Source: an uncultured Collinsella sp. (GTDB taxonomy: Bacteria; Actinomycetota; Coriobacteriia; Coriobacteriales; Coriobacteriaceae). From it: a stretch of DNA of 64,000 nucleotides. Below, in pieces: positions 1 through 9,433 of this stretch (positions are counted from its first letter, which is position 1; the number at the start of each line of letters is the position of its first letter). The DNA lies in assembly GCA_959599095.1 (NCBI GenBank), contig CAUGGC010000004.1:1-64000 (forward strand), given 5' to 3'. The position numbers and the translations under genes are program-made. The notes beneath the pieces are model-generated. The model did no database searches and was not told where the DNA came from. It saw only the letters and a list, made by a program, of their open reading frames with translations.

Positions 1-156
1 ATTCAATCTCGAAAACAGCATTGCCCAGTTGACAAAACTATAGGAACACCCCCCTTTGCTCAATGGCGTACTGCCTCCGTAACGAGTGACGCGCAGGCCT
101 ACCGACCTGATGATCATTGGTTTTAAAAAAAGTTACTAGAGAACCCTCCAAGAAAA

Positions 157-191
157 GCGGGGCACCCGGTCGATATGACCGAGTGCCCCGC
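157..191 (-). terminator. Terminator of the bactofilin-like gene
   Basis: A 15-bp GC-rich stem with one mismatch closes a 5-nt loop. Read on the minus strand it is followed by a short T run (152-156), which suits the end of the minus-strand gene finishing at 269. Positions 1-156 hold no gene I can support. Confidence 0.7.
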
Positions 192-200
192 CTCGTTTGT

Positions 201-260
201 TGGTGCAAAGTAACCTGACCCCTTTGCACCACCACAAAGGTGCCTGGCCCCTTTGTGGTG
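201..260. repeat. Two adjacent REP-like palindromes
   Basis: Two hairpins sit side by side. The first pairs TGGTGCAAAG (201-210) with CTTTGCACCA (222-231). The second pairs CACCACAAAGG (230-240) with its complement (250-260). Their loops carry CCTGACCCC and CCTGGCCCC, variants of the CCTGTCCCC motif found at several other intergenic sites here. They lie just downstream of the minus-strand gene ending at 269. Confidence 0.65.
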
Positions 261-268
261 ATCGGCTG

Positions 269-1414
269 CTAGGCGGTGGGGAGTTCTGGCGTGTTAGCCG
301 GCTGCTGCGGCTTGAGGTGGGCGTTGCGCCAGATGATTTGGATGATGTAGCCGAGCATAAAGACAAAGGCCACGCCGCTGATGAAGCCGCCTACGAGGGG
401 AAGCCCCGTGAGGGCGCCTGCGATTACGCCACCAGCGGCTGCCATGGCGTAGCGGTTCTGGCTGTGTCCGACCATGCGCGCGATCGCGCACCCTGCAAAG
501 GCACTCGACACCAGCGCGATGCCAATAACACCGCACATGAGGGCTCCGGCAAGCGACAGACCAGCGATAGAGATAATTAGCAGTAGGACGGCGGGGACGA
601 TAGCAATCGTGCCCAGAAGACCGCTCACCCACAGGGGCATGGGGCGCTGGTGGAGCATACCGGCGGCGCTGGCAGTCGCACGCGGAAAGACGAGCTCGAG
701 CAGCAGAGCGACAAAGCAGGTCGAGAGTGCCGCGGCGACGATACCGCCGATGACATCGTTAACGGTGGAAGTATCCTCGTTCTCGGTGCGGTCGATCTTG
801 AGTGCGCCGACCTCGGCTCCCGCGGCGCGCTCGGGGTCCTCGGAGACGTGCGCGTTCACGGTGCCGGTGATGTGGGCGTTCTTGCCCAGGATGAGCTTGT
901 CGGCCCAAACCTCGACATCGCCATCGACGGTGCCGTCGATGGTTACCGTATCGCCCGCGAGCGCTGCCGACTTGGTGGAGCCTCGCAAGGCAACCGTCTC
1001 GCCTATCGCGTAGAAACAGTTAGCGGTGCTGTCGGAATTGAGAACGACATGCTGGCCAGCAACGGTCACGCTGCCATCAACCGTGGTCTTGGCAATGTCG
1101 ATGGTGCGTGCCGCCAGACGGACGGCGCCGCCCACCGTGCAGTCGCGGATCGAGAGGGTATCGCCTGCAGCGATGATATCGCGGTCGATGGAGGTGTCGT
1201 CCAGGTTGAGGCTCTGACCTGCCCAGTACAGGTCACCTTCGACGCCGGACGGAGTGGCGTCATTGTCGGTCGCAAGTACGTTGCCTGCGGTGTCCGTGCC
1301 GGCGAACGACGCCGTGGGAAGCGCGGTGATCGCCAGTGCGATGAGTGCGAATAGGATGGTGATGCGGCCCCACGCTTTACGGCGCTGGGTCGACGGGAAT
1401 TGATTGTGGGGCAT
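269..1414 (-). CDS. Bactofilin-like polymer-forming membrane protein
   Basis: This 381-residue protein probably acts at the cell envelope; its function is unknown. Residues 1-40 contain a basic start followed by a hydrophobic signal or anchor segment ending near TASFAGT. Residues 45-190 form short repeating turns rich in G, V, I and T (for example VDGSVTVAG and VDGDVEVWADK), typical of the right-handed beta-helix of bactofilin or polymer-forming domains. After a short linker, four or so membrane segments fill residues 220-365. I chose the ATG at 1414 because GAAGGA lies 6 nt upstream; an upstream in-frame start at 1462 lacks such a site. The combination of a beta-helix with a C-terminal membrane domain is seen in DUF-type proteins of Firmicutes and Actinobacteria. 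Assignment is by fold pattern only. Confidence 0.7.
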   Translation of the reverse strand: MPHNQFPSTQRRKAWGRITILFALIALAITALPTASFAGTDTAGNVLATDNDATPSGVEGDLYWAGQSLNLDDTSIDRDIIAAGDTLSIRDCTVGGAVRLAARTIDIAKTTVDGSVTVAGQHVVLNSDSTANCFYAIGETVALRGSTKSAALAGDTVTIDGTVDGDVEVWADKLILGKNAHITGTVNAHVSEDPERAAGAEVGALKIDRTENEDTSTVNDVIGGIVAAALSTCFVALLLELVFPRATASAAGMLHQRPMPLWVSGLLGTIAIVPAVLLLIISIAGLSLAGALMCGVIGIALVSSAFAGCAIARMVGHSQNRYAMAAAGGVIAGALTGLPLVGGFISGVAFVFMLGYIIQIIWRNAHLKPQQPANTPELPTA

Positions 1415-1520
1415 AGTGAATCCTTCGTCAGATGCTCGATATGCACCTAACAGGGTACCCAACGCGTGGGCGCTCTAAAAGAACCTCTCGGTTGCATTTC
1501 GAAGGATGAGCCCGCGCCAC

Positions 1521-2210
1521 CTACTTTTTACGGTGCAAGAAGCGTGCGATGTCTTCCTCGGTGGGGCTTTTGATGTCAAAACGCAGCGACAGCCAGCGCA
1601 GCCCCATGGTTACCGCAACGCATACGATCAACGCGGTGATGTTGCTGACGACGCCGCTCATGACAAGGCATACATAGCTCGCCGAGCCGGCGATGGCGGC
1701 GATGGCATAGAAGTTGGTGCGCTGAAAAATGCCCGGTACCACGCCCATAAAACTGTCGCGCAGCATGCCGCCGCCCACCGCGGTGAAAAAGCCCATCATG
1801 ATGCAAACTGCCGGTGCAAAGCCGTAGACCAGTGCCTTGTCTGCTCCGGTGGCGGCATAGATGCCGACCGAGATGATGTCGAGCAGGGGAATGAGTTTTT
1901 CGGGTTTGTCGACGATTGCCGGGAAAATATAGATGATGGCTGCCGTGGCAATGGAAAGCGGGAGCGCCATCGGCTGGTTGAGGATGTAGACATTGCCCAC
2001 CTGCAGCGTCATGTCGCGCAAGAGACCGCCGCCCAGGCCGCAGACCACTGCGAGCGCGACCGCGCCCACCAGGTCGAGCTTGTGCTCGCGTGCGACCAAC
2101 ACGCCCGAGATTGAAGCCGCGACAACAGCGAACATCTCGAGCCAAAATGGGATAGCGACCATGGCATCCGTGGCGTGTGAGGTAACGGTCATAGCGGCGA
2201 CGACGGGCAA
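1521..2210 (-). CDS. TRIC-type (UPF0126) cation channel family membrane protein
   Basis: The 229-residue protein is almost wholly hydrophobic, with about seven membrane helices. It shows the internal duplication typical of the trimeric intracellular cation channel family (formerly UPF0126, YicG-like): GGGLLRDM near residue 60 recurs as GGGMLRDS near residue 148. Bacterial members form homotrimeric monovalent cation channels in the cytoplasmic membrane; some have been studied as glycine-related transporters, so the substrate stays open. The start is a TTG at 2210 with AAAAGGA 7 nt upstream; the ATG at 2192 has no ribosome binding site. It is likely its own transcription unit, with no gene close upstream. 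Confidence 0.85.
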   Translation of the reverse strand: MPVVAAMTVTSHATDAMVAIPFWLEMFAVVAASISGVLVAREHKLDLVGAVALAVVCGLGGGLLRDMTLQVGNVYILNQPMALPLSIATAAIIYIFPAIVDKPEKLIPLLDIISVGIYAATGADKALVYGFAPAVCIMMGFFTAVGGGMLRDSFMGVVPGIFQRTNFYAIAAIAGSASYVCLVMSGVVSNITALIVCVAVTMGLRWLSLRFDIKSPTEEDIARFLHRKK

Positions 2211-2375
2211 GATGGGGTCCTTTTGGTTGCGGGTTTAGACAATGCCCGTACATAGTACATGGTTGGCGGGCGTGGTGACCCTATTGCTCGGTAAACGGTC
2301 GGGACTGGATGCGGGCGTAGGTTCCATGTTTGGGGATCTGGGTTGATGCTGAACGCGATGGGGGCGTGGCTGAAT

Positions 2376-2515
2376 AGGAGGGATGTCCAAATTTTGAGCT
2401 TTGCTCAAAATTTATCCGGTCGGCTTACGCCGACCGCGCTGCGCTAAAAACGCGCCACGGGCGCGTTTTCTTTACGCTCCGCGCCCTGGCGGGTTCGAAT
2501 CCCTCCTCCTCCGCC
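2376..2515 (+). repeat. Chain of hairpins ending in a tRNA-Ser 3' end copy
   Basis: Outer arms AGGAGGGAT (2376-2384) and ATCCCTCCT (2499-2507) are exact inverted repeats. Inside lie three perfect hairpins in a row: 2389-2413 (11-bp stem), 2418-2435 (7-bp stem) and 2447-2469 (10-bp stem). The end, 2491-2515, is a 25-base exact copy, on the opposite strand, of the T-arm and acceptor end of the tRNA-Ser at 2580-2670. No complete tRNA can be folded on this strand. The stretch 2211-2375 holds nothing I recognise. Confidence 0.65.
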
Positions 2516-2540
2516 GTATTTGCTTGTAAGGGACTCTAAA

Positions 2541-2568
2541 CAAAAAAGCCCCCGTTTTCGGGAGCTTT
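2541..2568 (-). terminator. Terminator downstream of the tRNA-Ser genes
   Basis: A stem of about 10 bp with a TTTT loop is followed on the minus strand by a run of T (complement of CAAAAAAG). It lies 12 nt beyond the CCA end of tRNA-Ser(CGA), where a rho-independent stop is expected. Confidence 0.8.
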
Positions 2569-2579
2569 CTCAACCAAAA

Positions 2580-2670
2580 TGGCGGAGGAGGAGGGATTCG
2601 AACCCTCGTGACCTTATACAGGCCAAACGGTTTTCGAGACCGCCGCATTCAACCACTCTGCCACCCCTCC
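2580..2670 (-). tRNA. tRNA-Ser(CGA)
   Basis: On the minus strand the acceptor stem GGAGGGG pairs with CTCCTCC, followed by discriminator G and an encoded CCA. The anticodon loop reads CTCGAAA, giving anticodon CGA for UCG codons. A long variable arm and the T-loop TTCGAAT are typical of serine tRNAs. A second tRNA-Ser lies 48 nt upstream, and the pair is probably co-transcribed. Confidence 0.95.
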
Positions 2671-2718
2671 GCGTGGGGTAAAAACAAAGCAGGCTCGAAG
2701 GCCTGCTTTGGAATTAAC

Positions 2719-2809
2719 TGGCGGAGAGTCAGGGATTTGAACCCTGGAGACGCTTTTGACGCCTACACGATTTCCAATCGTGCTCCTTCGGCCACTCGGA
2801 CAACTCTCC
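2719..2809 (-). tRNA. tRNA-Ser(GGA)
   Basis: The minus strand shows acceptor stem GGAGAGT pairing with ACTCTCC, discriminator G and an encoded CCA. The anticodon loop TTGGAAA gives anticodon GGA (UCC and UCU codons). The long variable arm marks it as a class II serine tRNA. Confidence 0.95.
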
Positions 2810-2872
2810 GTTAAATGCGAAAGTTAGTATACACGAGGAATCGTAAGGTGCAAGCCGAAAACTTAGCATTTT

Positions 2873-3105
2873 TTGATCCACAGTGTCTCGCGCTATGCCT
2901 AAAACGCGCGGCACATGCAGTCTGACCAGCTAAATCGTGCTAAGCGAATTGTTCAAAAAAGGACTTTATAGACCAAGAGCAAACGAATTTAAAATCTTTT
3001 TGGTGATCAATTAGGCCACTGGTATGCATTTTGCGACCACAGCCTTGTGCCCGTTAACCTGCGGCTTGGCTCAGCTTGTCCCCACGGCACCGTATCTTGT
3101 CCACA
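2873..3105. promoter_or_regulatory. DnaA-box-like motifs upstream of rpsF
   Basis: Perfect TTGTCCACA occurs at 3097-3105 and the near match TTGTCCCCA at 3076-3084, same strand, 21 bp apart. A weaker TGATCCACA lies at 2874-2882. The first matches the DnaA box form common in Actinobacteria. No dnaA or dnaN is in the window and only one site is perfect, so this is more likely regulation of the rpsF-dnaB region than an origin. Apart from this and the promoter below I see no gene in 2810-3304. Confidence 0.35.
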
Positions 3106-3204
3106 GATCCGTCAAGCTTTTGGTCAGCATTTGGTTGGAATGCGCATGAAACGCCGTGCGAGTATGGGCATATGTGGAGGTCATGAGGTTGTAGCTGCAT
3201 ATTC

Positions 3205-3233
3205 TTGCGGCATGGGAGGTTGAAAGATATTAT
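3205..3233 (+). promoter_or_regulatory. Promoter of the rpsF operon
   Basis: TTGCGG (3205-3210) and TATTAT (3228-3233) are separated by 17 bp, a sigma-70-type layout. Transcription would start near 3240, giving a leader of about 65 nt before rpsF. Confidence 0.55.
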
Positions 3234-3304
3234 TACCAAGTCTTTTCCTGCTTCAGGCGCACCTTCACGACCTGAAGCCACATTTGCCCAGAGGAGGTGA
3301 CAAT

Positions 3305-3598
3305 ATGAAGGCTTATGAACTGCTGTTCTTTGTTGACCCGTCGCTCGACCCCGAGACTCGTCTCGCTGTTATGAAGCGTATCGATACCACGATCGCTGAG
3401 GGCGCTGGCAAGGTCGACTCCGTTGACGAGTGGGGCAAGCGCAAGCTCGCCTACGAGATCAACGACCTCACCGATGGTGACTACACCCTCATCAACTTCC
3501 ACGCAGATCCTACCCAGATCGCCGAGCTTGATCGCGTCCTGCGCATCACCGACGCTGTGGTCCGCCACATGATCGTCCGTCGCGACGACCAGGAGTAA
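3305..3598 (+). CDS. rpsF: 30S ribosomal protein S6
   Basis: This 97-residue protein binds the central domain of 16S rRNA in partnership with S18, encoded two genes downstream. The sequence begins MKAYELLFFVDPS and carries the S6 pattern DEWGKRKLAYEIN (about residues 45-57) and VVRHMIVR near the end; length is normal. The ATG at 3305 has GAGGAGGTGA just upstream, so the more upstream in-frame start is rejected. It opens the classic rpsF-ssb-rpsR-rplI cluster, with only 48 bases to ssb, and is served by the promoter at 3205. Confidence 0.98.
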   Translation: MKAYELLFFVDPSLDPETRLAVMKRIDTTIAEGAGKVDSVDEWGKRKLAYEINDLTDGDYTLINFHADPTQIAELDRVLRITDAVVRHMIVRRDDQE

Positions 3599-3646
3599 GA
3601 CTGTCGTTTTGGACTGGGCTTGTGCCCCAAGAGGAAGTAGTGAGTT

Positions 3647-4099
3647 ATGAGCATCAATCGAGTGAACATCACCGGTAACCTCACCCGCGATCCCGAGCTG
3701 CGCGCCACCGCCGGCGGAACCCAGGTTCTGTCCTTTGGCGTCGCCGTGAACGATCGTCGCCGCAACGCGCAGACTGGCGAGTGGGAGGACTATCCCAACT
3801 TTGTCGACTGCACTATGTTCGGCACCCGCGCCGAGGCCGTGAGCCGTTTCCTGGCAAAGGGAAACAAGGTCGCGATCGAGGGCAAGCTGCGCTACAGCTC
3901 TTGGGAGCGCGACGGCCAGCGCCGGAGCAAGCTTGAGGTCATCGTCGATGAGATCGAGTTTATGAGCTCCCGTGGTGGCCAGGGTGGCTACGATCAGGGC
4001 GGTTACGCCCCCGCAGCTCCCGCGCCCGCAGCACGTCCTGCCGCACCGGTGGCTACGCCGCCCGCGGTCGACGTCTACGATGAGGACATCCCGTTCTAA
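3647..4099 (+). CDS. ssb: Single-stranded DNA-binding protein
   Basis: The 150-residue protein coats single-stranded DNA in replication, repair and recombination. Residues 1-108 form the OB fold (MSINRVNITGNLTRDPELR, then GNKVAIEGKLRY and WERDGQRRSKLEV). Residues 112-140 are a flexible Gly, Pro and Ala tail, and the end DEDIPF is the acidic tip that recruits partner proteins. It lies between rpsF and rpsR as in most bacteria and is probably co-transcribed with them, tying SSB supply to growth. Confidence 0.98.
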   Translation: MSINRVNITGNLTRDPELRATAGGTQVLSFGVAVNDRRRNAQTGEWEDYPNFVDCTMFGTRAEAVSRFLAKGNKVAIEGKLRYSSWERDGQRRSKLEVIVDEIEFMSSRGGQGGYDQGGYAPAAPAPAARPAAPVATPPAVDVYDEDIPF

Positions 4100-4171
4100 G
4101 GGTTGTTCACCTATTTTTGAGTGAGAGGCGGCTTCGGTTCGCCGAAGTTGCCAAACGAAAGGTATTTTGAC

Positions 4172-4438
4172 ATGGCTAATGATTTTTCTGCACGTCAGCC
4201 GCGTCGTAAGTACTGCCAGTTCTGCAAGGAGAACACTGAGTTCATCGACTATAAGGACACTCAGCTTCTCCGTAAGTACATGACCGACCGTGGCAAGATC
4301 AAGCCCCGTCGCGTCACTGGCGCTTGCACGCAGCATCAGCATGACATCGCCAACGCCATCAAGCGCGCCCGCGAGATGGCTCTCCTGCCGTACACCGTCC
4401 CCGTGGTTTCCTCTCGTGGCAACCGCGACCGCGGCTAA
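4172..4438 (+). CDS. rpsR: 30S ribosomal protein S18
   Basis: This 88-residue small-subunit protein pairs with S6. It contains YCQFCKENTEFIDYKD near residue 11, the core LLRKYMTDRGKIKPRRVTG and a basic helix KRAREMALLPY. The two cysteines (CQFC) are the part of a zinc-ribbon-type C+ form that is visible; I do not see the full four-Cys set, so zinc binding is uncertain. The ATG at 4172 follows GAAAGG, and the upstream in-frame ATG at 4121 is not used by the family. Confidence 0.97.
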   Translation: MANDFSARQPRRKYCQFCKENTEFIDYKDTQLLRKYMTDRGKIKPRRVTGACTQHQHDIANAIKRAREMALLPYTVPVVSSRGNRDRG

Positions 4439-4453
4439 GAAGGGAGACGCATC

Positions 4454-4993
4454 ATGAAGGTTATTCTTCTCGATGAGATCAAGGGCAAGGGCGGCGAGGG
4501 TGACGTCGTAGAGGTCGCTCAGGGTTACGCTGAGAACTTCCTGTTCCCCAAGAAGCTCGCTGTTGCCGCCACCAAGGGCAACCTCAAGCAGCTTGACGAG
4601 CGTCGCAACAACATCGCTAAGCGCGAGGCCGTTCGTCTGGCTACCGCCAACGAGACCAAGGCTGCTTTCGAGGGCAAGACGGTCACCGTTGACGTCAAGG
4701 TCGGCGACGAGGGCATCCTCTTTGGCTCCGTTACCGCCGCTATGATCGCTGACGCCATCAAGGCTCAGCTCGGTATGGACATCGACCGCAAGCGCGTCGA
4801 GCTCGGTAAGCCCATCAAGGTTGCCGGTGCCCACACCGTTGCCATCTCGCTGTACCGCGAGATCAAGGCCGAGGTTGTCGTTCTCGTCGGCGTTACCGCC
4901 GAGGAGCTCGCTGCCGAGGCTGAGGTCGAGGAGGCCGCTGAGGTCGCCGAGGCCGAGACCGCCGAGGTCGAGACTGAGGCTGCTGCCGAGTAG
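4454..4993 (+). CDS. rplI: 50S ribosomal protein L9
   Basis: L9 binds 23S rRNA near the L1 stalk and helps keep reading frame. Residues 1-45 are the N-terminal rRNA-binding domain (MKVILLDEIKGKGGEGDVVEV, GYAENFLFPKKLA), followed by the long central helix and the C-terminal domain. At 179 residues it is about 30 longer than usual because of an Ala/Glu/Val-rich acidic tail (about 150-179), which looks disordered. It ends the operon, with a terminator 32 bases after the stop. Confidence 0.97.
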   Translation: MKVILLDEIKGKGGEGDVVEVAQGYAENFLFPKKLAVAATKGNLKQLDERRNNIAKREAVRLATANETKAAFEGKTVTVDVKVGDEGILFGSVTAAMIADAIKAQLGMDIDRKRVELGKPIKVAGAHTVAISLYREIKAEVVVLVGVTAEELAAEAEVEEAAEVAEAETAEVETEAAAE

Positions 4994-5024
4994 CATTTGC
5001 TGCAACGCAACAATCTTGTTCTAA

Positions 5025-5058
5025 GAAGGGCGCTCTGGGAAACCAGGGCGCCCTTTTG
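5025..5058 (+). terminator. Terminator after rplI
   Basis: A stem of about 12 bp (AAGGGCGCTCTGG against CCAGGGCGCCCTT, one wobble) closes a GAAA loop and is followed by TTTTGTTTTTT. It separates the ribosomal protein operon from dnaB. Confidence 0.9.
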
Positions 5059-5217
5059 TTTTTTGCGCTGAGTGAGTGTCATGGTGAACGTTGCGTCGAA
5101 GTCCTATATACAGGACCGTTCATCCGTTTGGTTCGGTGATGATTGGCGGCGCGCGGCGCGTTTTGGGACCGTGGCTGATACTATGGATGCTCGCAAGCGA
5201 TATGAATGAGGATGCTC

Positions 5218-6609
5218 ATGGCATATGACGATAGGGAGACCGGGCTGACGGTTGAGGACCGCGGCTCCAAGTTGGGTCTTCCCCAAAACCAAGATGCAGA
5301 GGCCAATGTACTGGCCGCTATGCTGCTATCGCCCGAGGTGGTCGAAGAGGCCCAGGTCGAGCTGCAGCCCGATGACTTCTACCGGCCCATTCATAAGACC
5401 ATCTATACCGCGATGGTCGATATGTACAACAGCCGCATTCCCATCGACTCCATCTCGCTGATCGATTACCTGCGAAGCATCAACAAGCTTGATGCCGTGG
5501 GCGGCGAGGCCTACATTTTGGAGTTGATGGGTCAGACCCTGTCGCTCGTCAACTGGCAGCACCATGCCGCTATCGTTCGCCGCGATTCGATGCTGCGTGA
5601 GCTGATCGGCGCCACCAACGAGATCAACGCGCTGGCCTATAACGCTCCCACCGATACCAAAGAGGTCGTGGAGCTGGCCGAGAGCAAGTTGCTCAAGGTC
5701 ACGGCGCGCGAGGTCAAGTCGAGCTACAAGACGCTGACCGAGTTTATGGTCGAAGCCTATAACGAGGCCGAGGAAGTGTGCCAGGCCGGTGGACAGGCCG
5801 CGGGCGTGCCCACGGGTTTCCCGTCGCTCGACCGCATGCTCATGGGTTTTCGCGAGGGCCAGCTCATCATCATCGGCGCCCGCCCTGCTGTGGGTAAGAC
5901 GTCGTTCGCCCTGAATCTGGCGCTCAACGCTGCCGCGGCCGGTTATACCGTCGGCTTCTTCTCGCTGGAGATGTCGGGCAAGGAAATTGCCCAGCGTCTG
6001 ATTTGCGCCTACGCCATGATTTCGATCAGTGACTTCCGCATGGGCCGCATTAGCCCCGAGCAGTGGGCCAATATCAACGAGGCCACGCAGACCTTGTCCA
6101 AGCTCGATATTCTGATTGACGATACGCCCGGCACCACAGTGACCGAGATTCGCGCCAAGAGCCGCCGCATGCTCCACAACAAGGAGAAGGCCATCATCAT
6201 CCTGGACTACCTGCAGCTGGTGAGTCCTCCGCCGGGACGCCGCTCCGAGAGCCGTACCGTCGAGGTCTCCGAGATGTCGCGTGGTCTGAAGATTATGGCC
6301 AAGGAACTCAAGATCCCGCTCATCGCGCTGTCGCAGCTCTCGCGTCAGGTCGAATCCCGTACCGGCAAGCGCCCGCAGCTTTCCGACCTTCGTGAATCGG
6401 GCTCCATCGAGCAGGACGCCGATATCGTTATGTTCTTGGACCGCTCCGCCGATGAGGCCGAAGCCTCGCGCGACGATCGACCCGACGAGGGCGTTACGCG
6501 TATCGTCGTGGCCAAGAACCGTTCGGGCCCGATCGGCGACGTCGACCTGATGTTCCTGCCGGCATCCACCAAGTTCTATGAGCTTGATGGGGCACATGCC
6601 GAGGAATAG
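5218..6609 (+). CDS. dnaB: Replicative DNA helicase DnaB
   Basis: The hexameric helicase that unwinds DNA at the fork, moving 5' to 3' on the lagging strand. The 463-residue protein has the N-terminal primase-interacting domain (residues about 20-120), a linker helix and a RecA-like ATPase. Walker A is GARPAVGKT (about 220-228), Walker B is in AIIILDYLQL (about 322-331), and the arginine-finger region follows in GSIEQDADIVMFLDR. I chose the ATG at 5218 because TGAGGA lies 5 nt upstream; ATGs at 5206 and 5212 are less well placed. It follows rplI, as in many bacteria, but with its own leader of about 150 bases. Confidence 0.97.
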   Translation: MAYDDRETGLTVEDRGSKLGLPQNQDAEANVLAAMLLSPEVVEEAQVELQPDDFYRPIHKTIYTAMVDMYNSRIPIDSISLIDYLRSINKLDAVGGEAYILELMGQTLSLVNWQHHAAIVRRDSMLRELIGATNEINALAYNAPTDTKEVVELAESKLLKVTAREVKSSYKTLTEFMVEAYNEAEEVCQAGGQAAGVPTGFPSLDRMLMGFREGQLIIIGARPAVGKTSFALNLALNAAAAGYTVGFFSLEMSGKEIAQRLICAYAMISISDFRMGRISPEQWANINEATQTLSKLDILIDDTPGTTVTEIRAKSRRMLHNKEKAIIILDYLQLVSPPPGRRSESRTVEVSEMSRGLKIMAKELKIPLIALSQLSRQVESRTGKRPQLSDLRESGSIEQDADIVMFLDRSADEAEASRDDRPDEGVTRIVVAKNRSGPIGDVDLMFLPASTKFYELDGAHAEE

Positions 6610-6702
6610 GACAGGCGCCCGTTGCACGGGTATACTGGGAATGTTTTGTGCTTCTGCGTGCCGGCGTGGCGCGTAGACAGTCCATGAATGTAAGGAGTAA
6701 AC

Positions 6703-7989
<1,287 letters not shown>

Positions 7990-8012
7990 TCGGGACTATT
8001 TGGTTATTGCGA

Positions 8013-8052
8013 TATACCCCTTTGCAGCCCAAGCGGGCGGCCGAGGGGTATA
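8013..8052 (+). terminator. Hairpin between purA and purD
   Basis: TATACCCCT (8013-8021) and AGGGGTATA (8044-8052) form a 9-bp stem around a GC-rich loop that can itself pair, followed by TTTGCTTG. It may end purA transcripts or attenuate transcription into purD; the T tract is weak. Confidence 0.5.
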
Positions 8053-8107
8053 TTTGCTTGCAAAGGGCTCGCGCGGAGCGGGCCATTCATCCATAGAGGA
8101 GGCACCC

Positions 8108-9412
8108 TTGAAGGCGGACACTCAAACCATCGACATCCTGTTGTTGGGCAGCGGCGGCCGTGAGCATGCTTTGGCAGCTAAGCTCGCAGCATCACCGCGC
8201 GCCGGCAAGCTCTACATCGCGCCGGGCAACGGCGGCACCGCGAGCTGCGGCGAGAACGTTGTTCTCGACGACTGCGATCCTGCGGCCGTGGCGGCGTTTG
8301 CGCAGAGCCACGGATGCGGACTCGTGGTAATTGGCCCCGAGGCTCCGCTCGTGGCGGGTGTGGCCGACGCCGTGCGCGCGGCGGGTATTCTCTGCTTTGG
8401 CCCGGGCGCCGAGGGCGCCCAGATGGAGGGCTCCAAGCTGTTCTCCAAGCAGCTCATGGAGCGCGCGGGCATTCCGACGGCAGCCTACGGCTCGTTTACC
8501 GACGAGGCTTCGGCTCTTGCTTATGTGCGTGAGCAGGGCGCTCCGCTGGTCGTCAAGGCCGACGGCCTTGCCGCGGGCAAGGGCGTTATCGTGGCGACCG
8601 AACTTGAGCAGGCCGAGGAGGCCGTGCGCGAGTGCTTTGGCGGCACCTTTGGCGATGCCGGCAACACCGTGGTTATCGAGGAGATGCTGACCGGCCCCGA
8701 GTGCTCGCTTTTGGCCTTTACCGACGGCAAGACCGTGCGCCCCATGGCCACCTCGCAGGACCACAAGCGCGCGCTCGAGGGCGACAAGGGCCCCAACACC
8801 GGCGGCATGGGTGTCTACAGCCCGGTGCCCATCGTGACCGACGAGGAGCACGCCACCATGGTGGCGGTCATGGAGCAGACCGTGGCCGAGCTCGCTGCCG
8901 AGGGCATCGACTACCGCGGCTGCCTGTACGGCGGCTTTATGCTCACGCCTGCCGGCCCCAAGGTGCTGGAGTTCAATGCTCGCTTTGGCGACCCCGAGAC
9001 GCAGGTCGTGCTGCCGCGCCTTAAGAACGACCTGGTCGAGGTCATGCTCGCCTGCGCCAACTGCGAGCTCGATCAGATTGAGCTTGACTGGCGTGACGAG
9101 TGGGCTGTGGCCGTTGTCCTGACGAGCGCGGGCTATCCCGGCAGCTACGAGAAGGGCAAGGTCATCACCGGTATCGCCGACGCCGAGGCCATGGAGAACG
9201 TGACCGTGTACCACGCGGGCACTGCCATGGTGGACGGCCAGCTCGTGACCAATGGTGGCCGCGTGCTTGCCGTGACCGCTCTGGGCGACACGTTCGAGAA
9301 CGCTCGCAACCTTGCCTACGAGGCCTGCGAGAAGATTGATTTTGAGGGTAAGACCCTGCGTCACGACATCGGCCTGCGCGCGCTGCGCGGCCGCGACGCT
9401 TGGGATGCCTAA
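8108..9412 (+). CDS. purD: Phosphoribosylamine-glycine ligase (GAR synthetase)
   Basis: PurD joins glycine to phosphoribosylamine with ATP, the second step of purine synthesis. The 434-residue protein shows the family start LLLGSGGREHAL (about 12-23), the ATP-grasp region with VVKADGLAAGKGV (about 145-157), HKRALEGDKGPNTGGMG near 220 and the metal-binding LEFNARFGDPETQ near 288. I chose the TTG at 8108, preceded by GAGGAGG at about 6-nt spacing; the longer frame running back into purA has no support. The substrate comes from PurF, encoded 13 kb downstream on the same strand. Confidence 0.97.
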   Translation: MKADTQTIDILLLGSGGREHALAAKLAASPRAGKLYIAPGNGGTASCGENVVLDDCDPAAVAAFAQSHGCGLVVIGPEAPLVAGVADAVRAAGILCFGPGAEGAQMEGSKLFSKQLMERAGIPTAAYGSFTDEASALAYVREQGAPLVVKADGLAAGKGVIVATELEQAEEAVRECFGGTFGDAGNTVVIEEMLTGPECSLLAFTDGKTVRPMATSQDHKRALEGDKGPNTGGMGVYSPVPIVTDEEHATMVAVMEQTVAELAAEGIDYRGCLYGGFMLTPAGPKVLEFNARFGDPETQVVLPRLKNDLVEVMLACANCELDQIELDWRDEWAVAVVLTSAGYPGSYEKGKVITGIADAEAMENVTVYHAGTAMVDGQLVTNGGRVLAVTALGDTFENARNLAYEACEKIDFEGKTLRHDIGLRALRGRDAWDA

Positions 9413-9433
9413 AATCCGAGAGGAATGAGACGG

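Noticed and set aside
2376..2515. A full plus-strand tRNA or an intron-bearing tRNA
   Set aside because: Only the T-arm and acceptor 3' end are present; no D-arm or anticodon stem can be formed with the upstream hairpins.
2810..3304. Replication origin
   Set aside because: Only one perfect DnaA box, no AT-rich unwinding region, and no dnaA or dnaN next to it.
3233..5005. 590-residue open frame antisense to rpsF, ssb, rpsR and rplI
   Set aside because: It is the mirror of high-GC coding sequence, with Leu/Gly/Asp-rich composition and no start signals. The plus-strand genes are certain.
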